Below are positions 1 to 7,865 of a stretch of 14,085 bases of DNA, one piece after another. Positions within the stretch are counted from its first letter, which is position 1. Every line of letters starts with the position of its first letter. Source of the DNA: Acidaminococcus sp. (lineage in GTDB: Bacteria; Bacillota; Negativicutes; Acidaminococcales; Acidaminococcaceae); contig DXYB01000049.1 of assembly GCA_019416065.1 (NCBI GenBank), forward strand, positions 1-14,085. Reading direction: 5' to 3'. Under the pieces are notes generated by a model. It ran no database searches and was not told the origin of the DNA. It saw only the letters and a list, made by a program, of their open reading frames with translations. The position numbers and the translations under genes were made by a program.

Positions 1-55
1 CAAATCCAAAATATTTTGTCAATGCCTTTTGAAAATTTCTTCCTACTTTTTACAA

Positions 56-71
56 CGTTTCACGTGAAATA
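56..71. other. Putative parS centromere-like site (ParB binding)
   Basis: The 16-mer CGTTTCACGTGAAATA matches the bacterial chromosomal parS consensus TGTTTCACGTGAAACA at 14 of 16 positions, including an unbroken GTTTCACGTGAAA core. The inner 12 bases, TTTCACGTGAAA, are a perfect palindrome. parS sites cluster around oriC and are loaded by ParB (Spo0J), which recruits SMC. The neighbouring genes (rpsF, ssb, rplI, dnaB, purA) usually sit close to oriC in Bacillota, so the location fits. The site lies in intergenic DNA beyond the purA terminator. Binding itself is inferred. Confidence 0.72.
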
Positions 72-75
72 TTAC

Positions 76-104
76 CCCATATGGGTATAAATCCCATATG
101 GGAT
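76..104. repeat. Tandem palindromes CCCATATGGG
   Basis: CCCATATGGG occurs at 76-85 and again at 93-102, each a perfect 10-bp palindrome. The second extends to ATCCCATATGGGAT (91-104). The two copies are 17 bp apart start to start and can also pair with each other across a 7-nt loop (TATAAAT). No T-run follows on either strand, so this is not a standard terminator. A pair of protein-binding sites for the gene to the left of the window is one possibility. I do not recognise the motif. Confidence 0.5.
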
Positions 105-145
105 GCGGGACTCCGGGCAAATAAAACGGAAAAAATTAACCAAGT

Positions 146-188
146 CAAAAAGCGTATTGCCCATTCTTCTACGAATGGGCAATACGCT
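146..188 (-). terminator. Rho-independent terminator after purA
   Basis: The arms at 151-166 and 173-188 are a perfect 16-bp inverted repeat with a 6-nt loop. Read on the minus strand, the hairpin begins 13 nt after the purA stop codon and is followed by a run of Ts (complement of the As at 147-151). No T-run follows on the plus strand, so it serves the minus-strand purB-purA unit. Confidence 0.88.
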
Positions 189-201
189 AGGTATCATACT
201 A

Positions 202-1491
202 TTAGAAAAAAGTCTGTAGAGAGAAGGTCTGATCCCGATTCGGACCTACGGAGATTATGCCAAGCGGCACTCCTACCACTTCGCTGAGACGCTCCAGATA
301 CTTTTTTGCTTCCTCCGGCAGGTCTTCATAGTGCCGCACGTTGGAGATATCTTTCTTCCAGCCCTTGAATGTTTCATAAATCGGTTTGGCTTTGGCCAAA
401 ATGGACAGGTCAGCAGGAATATGAGCAATAGGCTGCCCATCAACAGTCCAGCCGGTGCACATTTCGATTTCGTCCAAACCGTCCAGAATATCCAGGCGGG
501 TAATAGCAAGAGCATCCATGCTATTCAGCCGTGCTGCATACTGCACCATAAAGGCATCCAGCCAGCCGCAGCGACGGGGCCGCTTGGTGACGGTACCAAA
601 TTCATGGCCCGTATTTCGCAGATAGGTACCTGGACCATCTGTATCAAAGAGTTCACACACAAACGGGCCTTCCCCTACACGGGTGGTATAGGCTTTCACT
701 ACCCCTACCACATGGTTGATATTAAGTGGCCCTACCCCGCTGCCAGTTGCAGCATTGCCCGCTGTGGGGTTAGAACTGGTAACATAGGGATAGGTCCCAT
801 AGTCAATATCCAAGTAGGTTGCCTGAGCCCCTTCAAAAAGAACATTTTTGCCTTTTTCGAAAATATCTCCCAACGCTACACTGGTATCGGTGACATAAGG
901 CCGGAAAGCTTCTCCATACTGCAAAAATTCTTCCAGCATGGGCCCATATTCCATGGGCTCTGCCCCATACACTTTAGTAAACAGAGCGTTTTTTACATCT
1001 AGGTTGGTTTTCAATTTTTGGGCCAACACCTCCCGGTTCAAGAGGTCACACATCCGAATCCCGGTCCGGGCTACTTTGTCCATATAACAGGGCCCTATGC
1101 CATTTTTCGTGGTACCGATTTTGGCGGAGCCCAAAGCGGCTTCCTGCAGTTCGTCCTGCCGGATATGATACGGGAGGACAATATGAGCCCGATCGCTAAT
1201 GAGCAGATTGCTCATATCCACGCCCTTTGCCTTCATATCTGCCATTTCCTGAAGCACCACTTTGGGGTTAATGACTACCCCATTCCCCAAGATGCAGGTT
1301 TTATCCTTGTATAAAATGCCGCTGGGCAAAAGGCGAAGTTTATAGGTTACATCATCGACTACCACCGTGTGTCCGGCATTGCTACCGCCGGAATACCGCA
1401 CCACCGTATCGGCCTGCTGTGCCAAATAGTCCACAATCTTACCTTTTCCTTCGTCTCCCCACTGGGAACCGATAACCACTACAGATGACAT
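202..1491 (-). CDS. purA: Adenylosuccinate synthetase
   Basis: This cytoplasmic enzyme joins IMP and aspartate using GTP to form adenylosuccinate, the first committed step to AMP. The 429 residues match the usual family length. The N-terminal GDEGKGK loop (12-18) carries the expected catalytic Asp13, and GHT places the catalytic His at 41, as in E. coli PurA. GTTKNGIGPCY, TRVGEGPF and TGRPRR-like TKRPRRCGWLD segments follow in the usual order. The start has AAAAGGAG at 1501-1508, 9 nt upstream. It lies 20 nt downstream of purB, with no terminator between, so the two consecutive steps IMP to AMP are almost certainly one transcript. A strong hairpin ends the unit. Confidence 0.98.
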   Translation of the reverse strand: MSSVVVIGSQWGDEGKGKIVDYLAQQADTVVRYSGGSNAGHTVVVDDVTYKLRLLPSGILYKDKTCILGNGVVINPKVVLQEMADMKAKGVDMSNLLISDRAHIVLPYHIRQDELQEAALGSAKIGTTKNGIGPCYMDKVARTGIRMCDLLNREVLAQKLKTNLDVKNALFTKVYGAEPMEYGPMLEEFLQYGEAFRPYVTDTSVALGDIFEKGKNVLFEGAQATYLDIDYGTYPYVTSSNPTAGNAATGSGVGPLNINHVVGVVKAYTTRVGEGPFVCELFDTDGPGTYLRNTGHEFGTVTKRPRRCGWLDAFMVQYAARLNSMDALAITRLDILDGLDEIEMCTGWTVDGQPIAHIPADLSILAKAKPIYETFKGWKKDISNVRHYEDLPEEAKKYLERLSEVVGVPLGIISVGPNRDQTFSLQTFF

Positions 1492-1511
1492 AAGTTTATT
1501 CTCCTTTTAGC

Positions 1512-2804
1512 TTACAATCCGAACCGAGCGTAAATTTCATCCAAATGCTTCAACATATGTTTAGGTTCAAAGCAAGCTTCCACTTCTTCTTTTTTCAGGT
1601 ATTTGGCAATATCTGGATCCGCTTCCACGTTGGTCTTAAAGTCAGCGCCCTTCATCCAGCGGGCCATAGCGTTGCGCTGCACCCATTGGTAGGCATCTTC
1701 CCGGAGTACACCTTTGCCTACGAGAGCCACCAGGAGATTCTGGCTGTAAATTAAACCGCCGGTCAAGTTCAAATCCCGCAGCATGGCATCCGGATACACC
1801 AAAAGTTTGCTAATGATTCCCTGCATTTTCCGCAGCATATGATCCAGCAAAATTGTGGAATCCGGCAGGATAATCCGTTCTACGGAAGAATGGGAAATAT
1901 CCCGTTCGTGCCACAGTGCCACGTTTTCAACAGCTGCTTCCGCATTGCCCCGCAGGACTCGGGCAAGTCCGCAGATTTTCTCGCAGGTGATGGGGTTACG
2001 TTTATGGGGCATGGCAGAGGATCCCTTCTGCCCAGGTGCAAAATATTCTTCTGCTTCCCGTACTTCCGTACGCTGCAGGTGTCGGATTTCCGTTGCCATT
2101 TTTTCCAGTGTAGCACCACACACAGCAATCGTGGACAAATAGAACGCATGCCGGTCTCTTTGTACCACCTGGTTGGCAACGCGAACGGGTTCCAGTCCCA
2201 GTTTTTCACAAACATATTGTTCTACGAACGGGTCAATATTAGAATAGGTTCCGATGGCACCACTGAGTTTACCCACGGAAACATATTTTTTAGCCAGTTC
2301 CAACCGTTCAATATTTCGTTCACATTCGCTCATCCACAGGAGCATTTTCAGACCAAATGTCATGGGTTCAGCATGCACACCATGGGTCCGGCCCACGCAT
2401 AAGGTATTTTTGTACTTAACAGCTTGTTCTTTTAAAATGGCATGAAGTTCTTTTTCTTCCCGGATCAGGATATCGGCGGACGCCTTCATCATCACGCCCA
2501 TAGCGGTATCTTTCACATCGTTACTGGTCAGCCCTTTATGAATGTATTTGGAGGCATCTCCCACATGCTCAGCCACCGCCGTCAGTAAAGAAATAATATC
2601 ATGGTTGGTCGTCTTTTCAATTTCATGCACCCGGTCCAAATCAAAATCAGCTTTGGTTTGGATATCGTGCAAGGCATCATCAGGAACGATCCCCAGTTTG
2701 TTCATTGCTTCACAAGCCAGGATCTCCACTTTGACCATGGTGCGGTCTTCGTTTTCTTCCGTCCAGATAGAACCCATTTCTTTGCTGGTATACCGTGGAA
2801 TCAC
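1512..2804 (-). CDS. purB: Adenylosuccinate lyase
   Basis: PurB removes fumarate from adenylosuccinate (giving AMP) and from SAICAR (giving AICAR). I place the start at the GTG of 2802-2804, which gives 430 residues beginning (M)IPRYTSKEMGSIW, the usual PurB N-terminus. AAGGGGG lies 7 nt upstream. A longer reading frame reaches an ATG at 2900, but that ATG overlaps the -35 element of the promoter and adds 32 non-homologous residues. The fumarase/aspartase signature SSAMPHKRNP is at 262-271 with the catalytic Ser at 263, and RTHGVHAEP holds the catalytic His at 141. It has its own promoter and leads the purB-purA unit. Confidence 0.96.
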   Translation of the reverse strand: MIPRYTSKEMGSIWTEENEDRTMVKVEILACEAMNKLGIVPDDALHDIQTKADFDLDRVHEIEKTTNHDIISLLTAVAEHVGDASKYIHKGLTSNDVKDTAMGVMMKASADILIREEKELHAILKEQAVKYKNTLCVGRTHGVHAEPMTFGLKMLLWMSECERNIERLELAKKYVSVGKLSGAIGTYSNIDPFVEQYVCEKLGLEPVRVANQVVQRDRHAFYLSTIAVCGATLEKMATEIRHLQRTEVREAEEYFAPGQKGSSAMPHKRNPITCEKICGLARVLRGNAEAAVENVALWHERDISHSSVERIILPDSTILLDHMLRKMQGIISKLLVYPDAMLRDLNLTGGLIYSQNLLVALVGKGVLREDAYQWVQRNAMARWMKGADFKTNVEADPDIAKYLKKEEVEACFEPKHMLKHLDEIYARFGL

Positions 2805-2843
2805 AATACTTCCCCCTTCAAGAGAACAAAATAGCATAGCGCT

Positions 2844-2859
2844 GGGACAACGCCGTCCC
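2844..2859 (-). other. Small hairpin in the purB leader
   Basis: GGGAC and GTCCC arms form a 5-bp stem with a 6-nt loop in the GC-rich transcribed leader, between the promoter and the ribosome binding site of purB. It is too short to be called a regulator. It has no T-run and no resemblance to a purine riboswitch. Confidence 0.3.
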
Positions 2860-2871
2860 CGCCGCAACTGT

Positions 2872-2900
2872 ATTGTATCATGTTCCCCTACGTATCGCAA
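2872..2900 (-). promoter_or_regulatory. Sigma-A-type promoter for purB-purA
   Basis: On the minus strand, TTGCGA (2895-2900) and TACAAT (2872-2877) are separated by 17 bp. A TG one base before the -10 makes it an extended -10 element. It sits just downstream of the dnaB terminator and about 70 bp upstream of the purB start, so purB-purA can be expressed independently of the replication and ribosomal genes. Confidence 0.72.
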
Positions 2901-2944
2901 CGATAATTCCGAACGTATTTCAAATTTTACATTTTTTTGTTAGT

Positions 2945-2977
2945 AAAAAGAGACCATGCTCATGCATGATCTCTTTT
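2945..2977 (-). terminator. Terminator overlapping the dnaB stop
   Basis: Arms 2946-2959 and 2964-2977 form a 14-bp stem closed by a 4-nt loop. On the minus strand the single imperfection is a U-G wobble. The descending arm ends in TTTTT. The ascending arm is made from the last dnaB codons and the stop codon lies in the stem-loop, so the terminator is embedded in the coding 3' end. The stem has A/T-rich feet on both strands, but the only nearby gene end is dnaB. Confidence 0.8.
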
Positions 2978-4294
2978 GCTCAGATCATAAAACCGCGTAA
3001 TATCTTTCCGGAAGAACAGTGGTACCATCCCTACTGGACCATTCCGGTGCTTAGCCACAATCAATTCCGCAATATTTTTTTGTTCCGTGTCCGGGTTGTA
3101 ATAATCATCCCGGTAAATAAAGCAGACAATATCCGCATCCTGTTCCAGTGCTCCGGATTCCCGCAGGTCGCTGAGCATAGGCCGCTTGATCGTACGGGAT
3201 TCTACACTACGGGACAATTGGGATAGCGCTATAACCGGTACATTAAGTTCCCTAGCCAAGCCTTTTAAAGAACGGGAAATCTCGCTCATTTCCTGCTGCC
3301 GGTTATCGCTGCTGCGCCGGTTGGATCCCTGCATCAGCTGGAGATAATCCACGATAATAAGATCCAGTCCATTTTCGTTTTTCCAGCGCCGAGCTTTACT
3401 GCGCATTTCCAGGGCTGTCATGCCCGGTGTATCATCCATCATAATTTTGGCTTCGCTGAGTTTATCCGCTGCCATCACCAGATTAGGCCATTCGCTTTCC
3501 TGCAGCTGTCCAATCCGTAAACGGGAGGCATCGATCCCGGCCTCACTGCAGAGCATTCGCTGCACCAGCTGTTCCTTACTCATTTCCAAAGAAAAAAATG
3601 CTACAGATTTTTTTCCAGCAATGGCTACATGTTCTGCAATATTCAGTACCAGGGAAGATTTTCCCATAGAAGGGCGGGCCGCAACGATAATCAGGTCCGA
3701 TGGCTGCAAGCCACTGGTCATTTTATCGAAATCGTCAAAACCAGTGGGAAGCCCTGTAAAGGCTTCCTTGGAATCATATAATTCCTCAATCCGCCCCATG
3801 GCCTCTTTGACCAGGTCTTTCATTCGCACCATACTGGTCGACTGCTTACGATTAGCGACTGCCAGGATTTTCTGTTCTGCCTGGTCAATGGTCTGGGCTA
3901 CATCCTGCTCTTCTTCGTAGCCGCTTGCCGCCACATCGGTAGCAGCATTAATTAAATGCCGCCGCAGGGATTTTTCTTCCACAATTTTGGCGTGGTACAC
4001 CACGTTGGCCGCCGTCGGCACCGCATTGGATAGCGCGGTAATCACAGCCGTACCACCAATAGCATCCAGCTTTCCAAGTTTTTGCAACTCTGCTGCCACC
4101 GTGACAAGGTCTACAGCTTCACTGCGATTGTGGAGCTCCATAATGGCAGAGAAAATAATCCGGTGATCCTGCCGATAAAAATCGTCTTCCCGCAGGATTT
4201 CTCCTGCTTTATCAATGGCGTCTGCACTAAGCAGCATAGCTCCCAGTACACTTTGCTCCGCTTCAATATTTTGAGGCGGGATACGATCCTCCAT
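2960..4294 (-). CDS. dnaB: Replicative DNA helicase DnaB (DnaC in Bacillus naming)
   Basis: This hexameric 5'-3' helicase unwinds the fork and contacts primase. The 444 residues have the N-terminal collar domain (about 5-105, starting with the typical PPQNIEAEQSVLGAML), a linker, and a RecA-like ATPase domain from about 180. Walker A is ARPSMGKSS at 206-214, with Ser where many homologues have Thr. SLEMS is at 235-239 and Walker B LDLIIVDYLQLM at about 310-321. DLRESGALEQDAD and the C-terminal AKHRNGP segment are present. No intein is seen. AAGGAGG precedes the ATG. It starts 28 nt after rplI and is the last gene of the yybS-gdpP-rplI-dnaB unit. Confidence 0.98.
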   Translation of the reverse strand: MEDRIPPQNIEAEQSVLGAMLLSADAIDKAGEILREDDFYRQDHRIIFSAIMELHNRSEAVDLVTVAAELQKLGKLDAIGGTAVITALSNAVPTAANVVYHAKIVEEKSLRRHLINAATDVAASGYEEEQDVAQTIDQAEQKILAVANRKQSTSMVRMKDLVKEAMGRIEELYDSKEAFTGLPTGFDDFDKMTSGLQPSDLIIVAARPSMGKSSLVLNIAEHVAIAGKKSVAFFSLEMSKEQLVQRMLCSEAGIDASRLRIGQLQESEWPNLVMAADKLSEAKIMMDDTPGMTALEMRSKARRWKNENGLDLIIVDYLQLMQGSNRRSSDNRQQEMSEISRSLKGLARELNVPVIALSQLSRSVESRTIKRPMLSDLRESGALEQDADIVCFIYRDDYYNPDTEQKNIAELIVAKHRNGPVGMVPLFFRKDITRFYDLSKRDHA

Positions 4295-4322
4295 AGCGCC
4301 TCCTTCTTTGCGTTTACGTTAT

Positions 4323-4775
4323 TTATGCTTCGGTTTCTACCAAAACTTTAAATTTTGCCACAACGTCCGGCATAAGTTTTGCCGTTGCCGTATATTCTCC
4401 GGGGCTTTTAATGGTTTCCGGAATTTCAATTTTTCTCCGGTCCACCCCTTCCATACCGGTTTGGGCCAGCAGGGCATCCGCCACATCCTTGGAAGCAATG
4501 GAGCCAAACAATTTCCCGTTTGCCCCGACTTTTACATGCATATGTAGCACCACTTTTTCCAATTGGGCCGCTAAAATTACAGCTTCATCGTGGGCTTGGG
4601 CTGCCCGATGTTTTGCTACCGCTAAATCCTGTTTAGCCTGGTTGACATTTTGCAGGGTTGCTTCTTTGGCAAGTCCCCGTGGAATCAAATAATTCCGGCC
4701 ATAGCCTTCCGCCGTTTCAATGATTTTTCCTTTTTCACCTAACTTCTTGATATCCTGCAATAGAATCACTTTCAT
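4323..4775 (-). CDS. rplI: 50S ribosomal protein bL9
   Basis: bL9 binds 23S rRNA at the base of the L1 stalk and helps maintain reading frame. The 150 residues are the standard length. The N-terminal domain begins MKVILLQDIKKLGEKG and contains the family signature around GYGRNYLIPRGLA (24-36). A long central helix (about 40-75) and a C-terminal domain with GKLFGSIASKDVADAL follow. The ATG lies inside the gdpP gene: the two frames overlap by 41 nt, and AAAGGAG about 10 nt upstream is within gdpP coding sequence. This suggests translational coupling. dnaB follows 28 nt later. Confidence 0.98.
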   Translation of the reverse strand: MKVILLQDIKKLGEKGKIIETAEGYGRNYLIPRGLAKEATLQNVNQAKQDLAVAKHRAAQAHDEAVILAAQLEKVVLHMHVKVGANGKLFGSIASKDVADALLAQTGMEGVDRRKIEIPETIKSPGEYTATAKLMPDVVAKFKVLVETEA

Positions 4776-6795
4776 CAGATTCGCTCTCCTTTAGTTCTTG
4801 ATTTTGTTCCTGATACAGGGCTAGTACACGGGGCATCAGCTGTTCAGCTGTGACTCCCTTTATCTGCGCTCCGGCAACAGTCTGGTGTCCGCCGCCACCC
4901 AATTCTTCCATCATCACCTGGGCATTGATGTTGCCATCACTGCGGGCGCTGATGCTGACGCCATTTTCATTTTCGCTGAGCACCACGCTGGTATGAATGT
5001 CATCCATAGTCAGCAGCTCATCGGCTGCTTGGGCCACAATGACAGGAACATCCTTGTCCTGTGCTGAACATTTGTGAATGCTGACCGCAAGGCCGGGCAA
5101 CGGCTGCTGCATCTCTGTAATAATCCGGGCCCGGGTTCGCACGGTATTTTCGTCATCCTTAAACAGTTGGAATACCATTCGAGGATCCGCCCCGTTGCGC
5201 CGTAAAAAGGCCGCCGCTTCAAAGGTCCGTTCTCCCGTCTGCACGGCAAAGTTCTTGGTATCCACCACAATCCCTGCATAAAGAGCCGTAGCTTCCACCT
5301 CGGTAAAGGGCATCTTGCTTTCAAAATACTGCAAGATCTCGGTAACCATTTCGCTGGCTGAAGACGTGGACGGTTCCATATACTGGAGCATGGCGTCCCG
5401 GATGGCATCTTCTGCCCGGCGATGATGGTCGATGATAATTCGTTTTCGAATGGCCTGCAGTACTTTCGGTGCCGCTGTCAGCATAGGTCGGTGATGGTCC
5501 ACCAGTACCAGAATACTGCCAGGGGTAATCCGTTGCAGGGCTTCTTCCTCGTCCACCACCAGAGACATATAGGGATCGCTATGGCCTTGGGATACTGCCT
5601 CCAGTTTTTTCAAGGAGGAGCCTTGCCCACTGTTAACGATACAACAGTTCTTATGGAGCGCTAGTGCCATTTTGGCTACCCCGATACCGCTGCCCAGCGC
5701 ATCAAAATCTTCATTGGCGTGTCCCATGATAAAAACCTGGTCGGCACTGGTCATGAGTTCGTGAATAGCCTGCGCCACAATGCGAGCTCGCACCCGGGTG
5801 TTTTTAGCCTGAACGCTGCCCCGGGCTCCATAAAAATTAGTATCTTCTCCCTGCTGCACCACGGCCTGATCGCCGCCCCGTCCCAGTGCTAGGTCCAAAG
5901 CCGCCTGGGCTTTTTGGCTCATCTCATAGAGATTTTTCCCATCTGCTGCGACGCCGATACTGATCGTGGGATTGATCCGGCTGGCACTTTTGATTTCCCG
6001 GACTTTGTCCAATACGGCAAATTTTTTTCCAATGGTTTCTGTAAGCCCTTTCCGGTTAAGTCCCACTACATAGGAATCTTCTGAGCTTTTCTGGAAGTAT
6101 CCTCCTACCGTTTCCACCCAATTGCCAATGGATTTGGTAACATCTACCATAAGGCTTGCCCGTTCATTTTCGTTCAGGCCCTTGATGGCATCATCATAGT
6201 TGTCAAATTGTACATAGGCTACCACCGGCCGCTCATCTTCGTAGCGTTTTTTTTGCCGCTGCCGATCCGTAATGTCGGACAAATACAGTGCAAGGCCTGT
6301 ATCATCCTGGGGATTGTCCGTGACCTGGATCCGGCGAACCAGCATCTGGTAAATCCGGTCCCCGATTTTAACCTGTTTTTCCCCATCGCGCAGTTTTAAG
6401 GTCGCAAAATTGTTATCCGGCGGAGGAAGGATCTTCTCTAAGGATGTTCCCGGGGGTGCTTCCACCGTCACATACTCATTAAACAACCGGTTGCGCCACT
6501 GCAGTTGGCCCTTTTTGTCAAATACGCCAATCCCTATGGGAATCCGCTGGGACGCATAGTTGTTGGCTCGCTCAATATTGCGGACAACAGTGGTCATGGA
6601 ATGGTTGACCCATGCTTCCCGTAGCCGGCTGCTGCGGAAGGAAAAAACGTACACCAACAGCACGGCCACAAATCCAGCAGCTGTCAAAAAGGCTTGATTG
6701 TACCACAAGCCACAGGCCACCGCTACGGTTCCTAAAAGCGCTGTGGCAATACGCACGGATACCCACAAATTCTCACGCGTTTTTTCTTCAGCCAT
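4735..6795 (-). CDS. gdpP: Cyclic-di-AMP phosphodiesterase GdpP (YybT family)
   Basis: GdpP hydrolyses c-di-AMP to pApA at the membrane, affecting potassium and osmotic balance and cell-wall stress. The ATG at 6793-6795 is chosen because AGGAGG lies 9 nt upstream, giving 686 residues; an ATG at 6837 lacks such a site. Domains in order: two membrane helices (about 11-53), a PAS-like domain (about 75-180), a degenerate GGDEF domain (about 190-310, SSEDSY replacing GGDEF), then DHH-DHHA1. GHANEDFDALG (358-368), IDHHRR (455-460), VVDTKNF and GGGGH (633-637) are the metal and substrate motifs. A second DHH triplet occurs at 433-435. It overlaps the upstream gene by 8 nt (ATGGCTGA) and rplI by 41 nt. 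Confidence 0.95.
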   Translation of the reverse strand: MAEEKTRENLWVSVRIATALLGTVAVACGLWYNQAFLTAAGFVAVLLVYVFSFRSSRLREAWVNHSMTTVVRNIERANNYASQRIPIGIGVFDKKGQLQWRNRLFNEYVTVEAPPGTSLEKILPPPDNNFATLKLRDGEKQVKIGDRIYQMLVRRIQVTDNPQDDTGLALYLSDITDRQRQKKRYEDERPVVAYVQFDNYDDAIKGLNENERASLMVDVTKSIGNWVETVGGYFQKSSEDSYVVGLNRKGLTETIGKKFAVLDKVREIKSASRINPTISIGVAADGKNLYEMSQKAQAALDLALGRGGDQAVVQQGEDTNFYGARGSVQAKNTRVRARIVAQAIHELMTSADQVFIMGHANEDFDALGSGIGVAKMALALHKNCCIVNSGQGSSLKKLEAVSQGHSDPYMSLVVDEEEALQRITPGSILVLVDHHRPMLTAAPKVLQAIRKRIIIDHHRRAEDAIRDAMLQYMEPSTSSASEMVTEILQYFESKMPFTEVEATALYAGIVVDTKNFAVQTGERTFEAAAFLRRNGADPRMVFQLFKDDENTVRTRARIITEMQQPLPGLAVSIHKCSAQDKDVPVIVAQAADELLTMDDIHTSVVLSENENGVSISARSDGNINAQVMMEELGGGGHQTVAGAQIKGVTAEQLMPRVLALYQEQNQELKESESDESDSIAGYQEVR

Positions 6796-7747
6796 GGCTT
6801 TCTTCCTCCTGCTTTCTACGGAGTTTCCGTACGTCAAAAAGCATCTCGTAGGCCCCCATCACCACCACAAGCTGAGAAGCAAGTGGCATGGTAAAGGTCA
6901 ACAAAAGTGCCAAAGGCATAAGGATCCGCGGGGCATTTTTCTCTTCCACATACCAGCGGATAAGGCATAACCCCTGGAGAAGAAGCAACATACTTCCCAG
7001 CATAAACACCGTATACCCGGCCCTGTAGGGCAAGAGATTCTGATTATTCTGGTAAAAGGTGACGCATACCATCCCGGTGAAATACACAAGGAGAATCCAG
7101 CGGGGCATCGTCCACCGGGAAGCGGGTGGAAACCAGGGATAATAGTCCCCCATCCGAGCCAGCACTTTTCGGGCCGCCCAATAATTGGCAAACGCCGTGA
7201 TGGGAGCGCTGAGCAGCACCCCGGAAGGCAGAATCAATTCAAAAATATGCCGCATCTGCGCCAATTGCACCGTGGTCATACCACTCATACCAATCGTCTG
7301 AAAGATTTCATTGCTCATGGTTAAGGACTCTTCAATGCCCTCAAAGAAACTTTTTACCACATTGATGTCCATGAGATAATAGGCTGCTAAAATGCTAAGA
7401 CCTATGGAAAGAAGTGCCCCCAGACTGCCCAGCAGCAAAACACTCCCGGGAGATAACTGCCGACGCATCCCTTCTCCCATAAATAAACCAATGAGCCCTA
7501 AAATCACGCACTGGGTCAATGCCTGTAGCGGAGATAGCAGCACTGCCACCACACAGCCTGTGACAATAAGACAAAGAATGCTCCATTTCAGCCCATTGCG
7601 TCGCCCGCACAAAATAAGGGGCAGGGGCCACAGGATACTCACTATAAGATCCAGCACCGGCACGTAGTTGCCTACCAGGGTAAACAAAACTGCTACCGCC
7701 GCCAGAATCCCGGATTCCACCAGGGCCGACGTTCTATGATATCGCAC
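6788..7747 (-). CDS. yybS: DUF2232 / YybS-family membrane protein
   Basis: This polytopic membrane protein belongs to the family that precedes gdpP in many Bacillota; its biochemical role is not known. The 319 residues start at a GTG with AGGAGGG 5 nt upstream. Hydrophobic stretches at about 10-45, 55-75, 78-95, 103-127, 170-190, 215-232, 243-265 and 275-300 suggest roughly eight membrane helices. A polar loop at about 128-165 (FFEGIEESLTMSNEIF) and a basic C-terminal tail RKLRRKQEEE follow. The stop overlaps the gdpP start, implying co-translation with the c-di-AMP phosphodiesterase. It starts the second minus-strand unit. I see no strong promoter between it and the rpsR terminator, only a weak TTGTCT-17-TATGTA. 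Confidence 0.85.
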   Translation of the reverse strand: MRYHRTSALVESGILAAVAVLFTLVGNYVPVLDLIVSILWPLPLILCGRRNGLKWSILCLIVTGCVVAVLLSPLQALTQCVILGLIGLFMGEGMRRQLSPGSVLLLGSLGALLSIGLSILAAYYLMDINVVKSFFEGIEESLTMSNEIFQTIGMSGMTTVQLAQMRHIFELILPSGVLLSAPITAFANYWAARKVLARMGDYYPWFPPASRWTMPRWILLVYFTGMVCVTFYQNNQNLLPYRAGYTVFMLGSMLLLLQGLCLIRWYVEEKNAPRILMPLALLLTFTMPLASQLVVVMGAYEMLFDVRKLRRKQEEESHG

Positions 7748-7821
7748 AGTAACCCTCCTGAATACATATCGGATAAGGGCCGCTAAGACAACCCTGCCCT
7801 TTATTTTACAATATTTACAAT

Positions 7822-7850
7822 AAAAAAGACAGACCCGGCCTGGATCTGTC
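7822..7850 (-). terminator. Terminator after rpsR
   Basis: On the minus strand, GACAGATCC and GGGTCTGTC (7842-7850 and 7828-7836) form a 9-bp stem with one G-U pair and a 5-nt loop, followed by six Ts (7822-7827). It lies 15 nt after the rpsR stop and separates the rpsF-ssb-rpsR unit from yybS-gdpP-rplI-dnaB, although some readthrough is likely because no clear promoter precedes yybS. Confidence 0.88.
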
Positions 7851-7865
7851 CTTTTCTTTTAGGCT

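Noticed and set aside
81..287. 68-residue plus-strand reading frame overlapping the purA 3' end
   Set aside because: It runs through the palindromes and the purA terminator hairpin, has no ribosome binding site or recognisable domain, and overlaps purA on the opposite strand.
2805..2871. Purine riboswitch upstream of purB
   Set aside because: The leader is only about 60 nt and has a single 5-bp stem. The three-helix junction and conserved loop bases of the purine aptamer are absent.
2805..2900. N-terminal extension of PurB to the ATG at 2900
   Set aside because: It would begin on the -35 promoter element, and the added 32 residues are unlike the family. The GTG at 2804 has a ribosome binding site and gives the standard N-terminus and length.
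6796..6837. gdpP start at the ATG at 6837
   Set aside because: There is no good ribosome binding site there, and it gives a 50-nt overlap with yybS. The ATG at 6795 has AGGAGG 9 nt upstream and an 8-nt overlap.
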